Under the pieces are notes generated by a model. The model was not told the origin of the DNA, did no database searches, and saw only the letters and a list, made by a program, of their open reading frames with translations. Position numbers and translations under genes: made by a program. Below are positions 60,731-64,000 of a DNA stretch of 64,000 nucleotides, one piece after another; within the stretch, counting starts at the first letter, position 1; each line of letters opens with the position of its first letter. The stretch spans positions 248,001 through 312,000 of the forward strand of contig NZ_JQNL01000001.1 in assembly GCF_000745235.1 (NCBI RefSeq), given 5' to 3'. The DNA comes from Luteibacter mycovicinus. GTDB taxonomy: Bacteria > Pseudomonadota > Gammaproteobacteria > Xanthomonadales > Rhodanobacteraceae.

Positions 60731-61003
60731 TCAGTCCGCTTGCCCCCAGCACATCCGTACGTGTGCCTGCGCCATGCAATGGATGCCCATGCGCATCAAT
60801 GCGCCGATCGCTTCCATCCCCAGCGCGACGCGCTGGCAATCCATCGCGTCCGACTCGTGGATCAGGTCGGCTAGCAAGCCATTCAGCCCGCGCGCGTATT
60901 GCAGCCACTCCGTTGCTTCGTTCATGAGGTCATGCGGCGTGGCTCCGGGGTCCGCGTGGTAACTGAGGCCATCGTCCATCGACTGGCGCTGGGACGTATT
61001 CAT
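60731..61003 (-). CDS. DUF6124/DUF3077-like small helical protein
   Basis: A 90-residue helical protein with AAGGAGAG before the ATG. The core HDLMNEATEWLQYARGLNGLLADLI, then CQRVALGMEAIGALMRMGI resembles the DUF3077/DUF6124 families of Pseudomonas and relatives (A-x-LL--A-----A-----R--ALA----I). No function is known. It is followed upstream by a long structured intergenic region, as is also common near this family in my reading, though I cannot verify that here. Confidence 0.6.
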   Translation of the reverse strand: MNTSQRQSMDDGLSYHADPGATPHDLMNEATEWLQYARGLNGLLADLIHESDAMDCQRVALGMEAIGALMRMGIHCMAQAHVRMCWGQAD

Positions 61004-61625
61004 GAAACTCTCCTTGGTAGCAACCCACCCCGCGCATCCAGGTGCGGCACGCCGGGCGTAAGCAAGGCGTGCCGCGGATCAAACGGATTCGCGGGTTCAT
61101 CGGCTGCCTGAGACCAGGCGCCGGGGCGGCGTGATTGACGAAGTGTGTGGCGGCGTCAGCGCGTTTCTGCGGCCCAGCGGAGTACGCGCCGGGTGGTACG
61201 GCTGAGAACAAACTCAGTTAAACGGCCGCTGCCGCGGTTCTTCAACCGTGTCTGCGAGGTCGGCAGACGTCCCGGTGACCGGTGGGGTTGTCGCCGGGGG
61301 GATCCGGCGGGCGAGCGAGTACCGTATGATCGGGGGTAGCCATTTCAACTCTCTTTCAGTTGGATTGGTCAGCGGGTCGAGGGTGTCTCACCACCCTTGG
61401 CCCGCGCTTCTCACCGCTTTGAGCGATGGTTGCCTGCGAGGCTTCGAGAGCATCGACGCAGGCAACGGGACAAACCGTAGCAAATCAACTTGCGGTTGTC
61501 TGTAGGGGTAGCTGATCTGTGCCTTTCGCCACGTGGGGTGAAGTGCCGTAACACACGCATCCAAGCGCACCTGCCGCCGTTGTCGAATAATGGCATCACG
61601 ACAATCCCTCGAAGAGCATCGCACC
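61004..61625. other. Gene-free structured region with several hairpins
   Basis: About 620 bases without a supported ORF. Stable stems seen: AGGGTG-TCTCAC-CACCCT near 61379-61396; a perfect ten-base stem GTTGCCTGCG / CGCAGGCAAC (61429-61438 and 61457-61466) with an 18-base loop; and an imperfect GACAAACCG / CGGTTGTC stem right after it (about 61470-61502). Short ORFs over the region have unsupported, low-similarity translations. The clustered stems suggest a structured RNA or a regulatory leader. Confidence 0.5.
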
Positions 61626-62417
61626 ATGAGTCAACATCGAACCGCATTGGTAACGGGCGCGTCATCCGGTATCGGATTGACCTATGCCGACCGACTCGCC
61701 AGGCGCGGCTTCGATCTCGTGCTGGTCGCACGCCGCACGGACCGCCTCGAGCAGCTTGCCGCTGAGCTCACCCGTGACCATGGGATCAAAGTCACCACTC
61801 TCACGGCAGACCTTTCCACGGAGACAGGGTGCCGCAGTGTCGAGCAAGTCATCGCCGATGACGCGAGCGTCGATTTCCTCGTCAACAACGCAGGCATGGG
61901 CAAACTTGGTGCGCTCTCCGACACGAAGGTCGACGACCTGGCTACCCTGATCAACGTCAACGTTCTTGCCCTTGCGCGCCTGTCCCTCGCCGCCATGCAG
62001 GCATTCACGAAACGGGGGAGCGGTACCGTCGTGAACATGTGCTCGATCAGTGCGTTTCGCGCCGTCGCCGGTGGAGCGGCTTACAGCGGTTCGAAGGCGT
62101 TTGTGCTGAACTTCACCCGCTCGCTGAATCTGGAAACCCGAGGAACGAACGTACGGTTTCAATGCGTACTGCCTGGTCCGGTAAAAACGGAGTTCTTTGC
62201 CGCGGCGGGTGTCGACGACTCCCTCTTTCCGGCGGGTTCGTTTATTACCTCGGAACAGCTCGTCGACGCCGCGCTACGTGGACTCGATCTTGGGGAAGAG
62301 GTCACCATTCCCACGCTTGAGGATGCGTCGTCTTTCCAGACCCTCGCCGAGGCTTTCACCCAGTTGCGGGAGGATGCGGGACGGGAAGGCATCATTGCGA
62401 CGCGCTACCGAACCTGA
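61626..62417 (+). CDS. Short-chain dehydrogenase/reductase (DltE/YdfG-like)
   Basis: A 263-residue classical SDR. TGASSGIGLTYADRLARRG (about 10-28), ARRTDRLEQLAAEL (NADP-preferring Arg pair), DLSTETG, NNAGMGKLG (about 89), Ser in VNMCSISAFRAVAGGAAYSGSKAF and the Y-x-x-x-K therein (about 156-160), and PGPVKTEFF. The group includes general carbonyl reductases. The ATG at 61626 begins the protein; a frame 36 bases longer is possible but lies in the structured region. Confidence 0.88.
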   Translation: MSQHRTALVTGASSGIGLTYADRLARRGFDLVLVARRTDRLEQLAAELTRDHGIKVTTLTADLSTETGCRSVEQVIADDASVDFLVNNAGMGKLGALSDTKVDDLATLINVNVLALARLSLAAMQAFTKRGSGTVVNMCSISAFRAVAGGAAYSGSKAFVLNFTRSLNLETRGTNVRFQCVLPGPVKTEFFAAAGVDDSLFPAGSFITSEQLVDAALRGLDLGEEVTIPTLEDASSFQTLAEAFTQLREDAGREGIIATRYRT

Positions 62418-62455
62418 CGGGACATTTACCAAGCGTCAGCACCGCGATGTCACGG

Positions 62456-62485
62456 TTGCATGGCTGGACGCTACATGTGTAGCAT
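62456..62485 (+). promoter_or_regulatory. Promoter with BlaI-type operator
   Basis: A perfect palindrome GCTACA-TG-TGTAGC (62470-62483) contains TACAnnTGTA, the core of BlaI/MecI operators. It sits inside a putative promoter TTGCAT (62456) - 18 bases - TAGCAT (62480), 28 bases before the BlaI-family start. Binding would block RNA polymerase, giving autorepression. Confidence 0.75.
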
Positions 62486-62510
62486 GGCTTTCCCGCCCGT
62501 GTGAACGCCC

Positions 62511-62879
62511 ATGCAACTTTCCGATAGCGAACTGGAAGTCCTCAAAGCCTTGTGGGAGAAGAATCCCTTGAGCGCCCGAGAGCTTCACGACGAACTCGCC
62601 GCCCGTACCGGGTGGGCCGTGTCGACGACGCGCACCGTGCTCGAGCGCATGCGCACAAAGGAGCTGGTCATACGAAGCGAGGCGCATGGCCTTGCCGTCT
62701 TCACCCCGGCGAAGACCAAGGTCGAAGTACTGGGAAATTCGCTGTCGCATCTCTTCCGTCACGTGCTTGAAGTTCCCGGCAGTCTGCCTGTCTCGGCGTT
62801 GACGGGTAGTGCCATCCTCAACGCGGACGAACTCGCCGAGCTCGACCGCATGCTCAACGGGCGTAAGCGCAAGTCGTGA
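62511..62879 (+). CDS. BlaI/MecI/CopY-family repressor
   Basis: A 122-residue winged-helix repressor. LSDSELEVLKALWEKNPLSARELHDELA (4-31), AVSTTRTVLERMRTKELVIRSEAHGLAVFTP match the BlaI DNA-binding domain. The C-terminal dimerisation helix is HLFRHVLEVPGSLPVSAL, then LNADELAELDRMLN. The usual BlaR1 cleavage site Asn-Phe is not evident. It overlaps the M56 gene by four bases and faces its own operator upstream. Confidence 0.9.
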   Translation: MQLSDSELEVLKALWEKNPLSARELHDELAARTGWAVSTTRTVLERMRTKELVIRSEAHGLAVFTPAKTKVEVLGNSLSHLFRHVLEVPGSLPVSALTGSAILNADELAELDRMLNGRKRKS

Positions 62880-63994
62880 ACCCGATTACGACGGTGATCG
62901 CCTTCTCGGCATCGCTGCTGGCGGGAGCCGGCATGCTCGGGGCGTTGAGGTGCGTCCAGGATGGCTTGCAAGCGGCAACGCGTTACCGCCTGACGACCGT
63001 AGCCTTCTGGCTGACGGCGGTCCTGCCTGCGGCGCTGCTCATCGTGAACGGCTTTCCAGGAACCATAGCGGAGCAGTTGAGCACGCAGGCGATGAGTTAC
63101 CTCACCGCACTCCTGCCGGACGCACTGCCGGCACAGACCTGGTTGCTGTGGGTTGCCAACGGCCTGCTGATCGCGTCGTCACTGTGGGGAATGCGGGCCA
63201 TCGCGCATCTCGTCCGTGCCCTGCGTAGGACACGGACGCTCAGGAGAGCAGCCGTACCGTCGGTGCAGGACGATATTGCGGTGTTGGTGGCGGAAGTGCC
63301 TTCTCCACTCCTGATCGGTTACCGCGATCCCGCCGTGATCGTTCCCGCATCGGTTCTCGCATACCCACCGGCGGTGATCGCGGCGCTCGTTCGCCACGAA
63401 CGCGCGCACGCGGACAGGCGCGACAATTGGCACCTTCTGCTCGAATCGTGTGCCATGGCGCTGATGCCCTGGTGCCTGCCACTGCGCTCTCTGCATCAAG
63501 CTTTACTGGCCGCGCGGGAAGAGTTATGCGACGAGGCCGCTCTGCTCGGTACCGACGACGCGACGCGACGCGGATACGGCCAGGCGTTGATCGATGCTCT
63601 GCGGCAGTCGCAGATCCCGACCGCGATGGGATCGACCGTCGCCGGCCCGCTGCCCGCCTTGCGCAGAAGGATGGCCGCCATCCTCGATCCCGGGCAGTCG
63701 TACCGCGCGCCTGACTTTCGTCACTGGATTGCCGCCCTGCTCGCTGTCGCCCTGGGATGGGCAATGGCAGTCTCGGCGTGGCGCGTCCATGCCGGTATCG
63801 AAACGGTGGCTGGCCTTCACGGCATGACATTGCGATTCCTTCCCGTGAGCAGCAGCGCTACGGATCGGTTCCACGTCACGACGCTGGGGGCGCCAGTGAC
63901 GCCTGATATCCAGCCGTTTCATCCGGGCGACTACCGCGTCTCGTTCACGCGCGCGCAGGATGGGAGCTGGGTCGTGACGACGTCCCAGCCATAA
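62876..63994 (+). CDS. M56 (BlaR1-like) membrane metalloprotease
   Basis: A 372-residue membrane protein starting with GTG that overlaps the repressor stop. N-terminal hydrophobic segments (ITTVIAFSASLLAGAGML; TTVAFWLTAVLPAALLIVNG; WLLWVANGLLIASSLWG) are followed by the zinc-protease motif LVRHERAHADRRDNWH (HExxH, about residue 174) and the downstream ligand motif EELCDEAAL. A last membrane helix (WIAALLAVALGWAMAVSAW) leads to a short C-terminal domain of about 60 residues. No penicillin-binding sensor domain is present, so the inducer is unknown. It should cleave or inactivate the BlaI-like repressor. Confidence 0.88.
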   Translation: MNPITTVIAFSASLLAGAGMLGALRCVQDGLQAATRYRLTTVAFWLTAVLPAALLIVNGFPGTIAEQLSTQAMSYLTALLPDALPAQTWLLWVANGLLIASSLWGMRAIAHLVRALRRTRTLRRAAVPSVQDDIAVLVAEVPSPLLIGYRDPAVIVPASVLAYPPAVIAALVRHERAHADRRDNWHLLLESCAMALMPWCLPLRSLHQALLAAREELCDEAALLGTDDATRRGYGQALIDALRQSQIPTAMGSTVAGPLPALRRRMAAILDPGQSYRAPDFRHWIAALLAVALGWAMAVSAWRVHAGIETVAGLHGMTLRFLPVSSSATDRFHVTTLGAPVTPDIQPFHPGDYRVSFTRAQDGSWVVTTSQP

Positions 63995-64000
63995 AACGAC

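Noticed and set aside
61248..61505. 85-codon plus-strand frame in the structured intergenic region
   Set aside because: It spans the hairpins, is rich in Gly/Ser/Arg without any motif, and lacks a ribosome site. RNA structure explains the sequence better.
1..64000. tRNA or rRNA genes, CRISPR arrays, insertion sequences, integrases
   Set aside because: I found no cloverleaf with a CCA-type end, no rRNA sequence, no spaced direct-repeat array and no transposase or integrase motifs.

Overview
The window is a strongly GC-rich, densely coded chromosomal segment from a Gram-negative bacterium. Outer-membrane receptors, a lipoprotein RND outer-membrane factor, Fur-box-like and BlaI-type sites and the overall gene complement point to the Gammaproteobacteria, most likely Xanthomonadales/Rhodanobacteraceae (Luteibacter/Dyella-like). 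This placement is inferred from gene content, not from an rRNA marker. I see no rRNA, tRNA, CRISPR array, prophage or insertion sequence.

Layout. 1-6.1 kb: a periplasmic two-module VOC protein, then an iron-uptake island (siderophore-interacting flavoprotein, O-methyltransferase, divergent AraC regulator, EF-hand protein, TonB-dependent siderophore receptor with a Fur-box-like palindrome). 6.1-9.5 kb: a TetR/MFS efflux pair with a duplicated operator, a beta-hydroxyacid dehydrogenase and a small membrane protein. 9.5-10.3 kb: a gene graveyard holding C-terminal stubs of one or two LysR regulators and of an MDR oxidoreductase. 10.4-19 kb: a lipoprotein, an FeS-type bacterial (6-4) photolyase, a KaiC-like double ATPase coupled to a hybrid histidine kinase, a metallophosphoesterase, a secreted helical protein and a small PYG-repeat protein. 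19-25.8 kb: a TetR/SDR pair with twin operators, an alpha/beta hydrolase, a secreted GH76 mannanase, a GAF histidine kinase, a DUF3253 protein and an EAL phosphodiesterase. 25.9-29.5 kb: a compact four-gene operon (GT2, acyl-CoA dehydrogenase, PIG-L deacetylase, NodS-like methyltransferase).

31.6-50.3 kb is the most interesting part. Three paralogous thymidylate-kinase-like P-loop proteins lead into acyl-AMP ligase, NAD-dependent epimerase, acyl carrier protein and serine-palmitoyltransferase-like synthase, which is the gene set and order of the Caulobacter ceramide-synthesis locus. A lipid/polysaccharide flippase and an unknown protein follow by ATGA overlaps. Tail to tail with it, sharing the stop-codon bases, lies a second operon. 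Its first gene is a BcerS/YghO-type GNAT protein (candidate bacterial ceramide synthase), followed with overlapping stops and starts by an MdtABC-like RND pump and an outer-membrane factor. I read this as a complete sphingolipid assembly, modification and export locus in which the ceramide synthase is co-transcribed with an envelope-spanning transporter.

50.4-64 kb: mixed housekeeping and signalling genes (DUF72, thioesterase, GNAT, CheY-like regulator plus HWE kinase, SDR/AraC pair, SF1 helicase), a strong terminator and an operator before an orphan XRE regulator, a TehA-like channel, a DUF6124-like small protein, a structured intergenic region, an SDR, and a BlaI/M56 sensor pair with a near-consensus BlaI operator.
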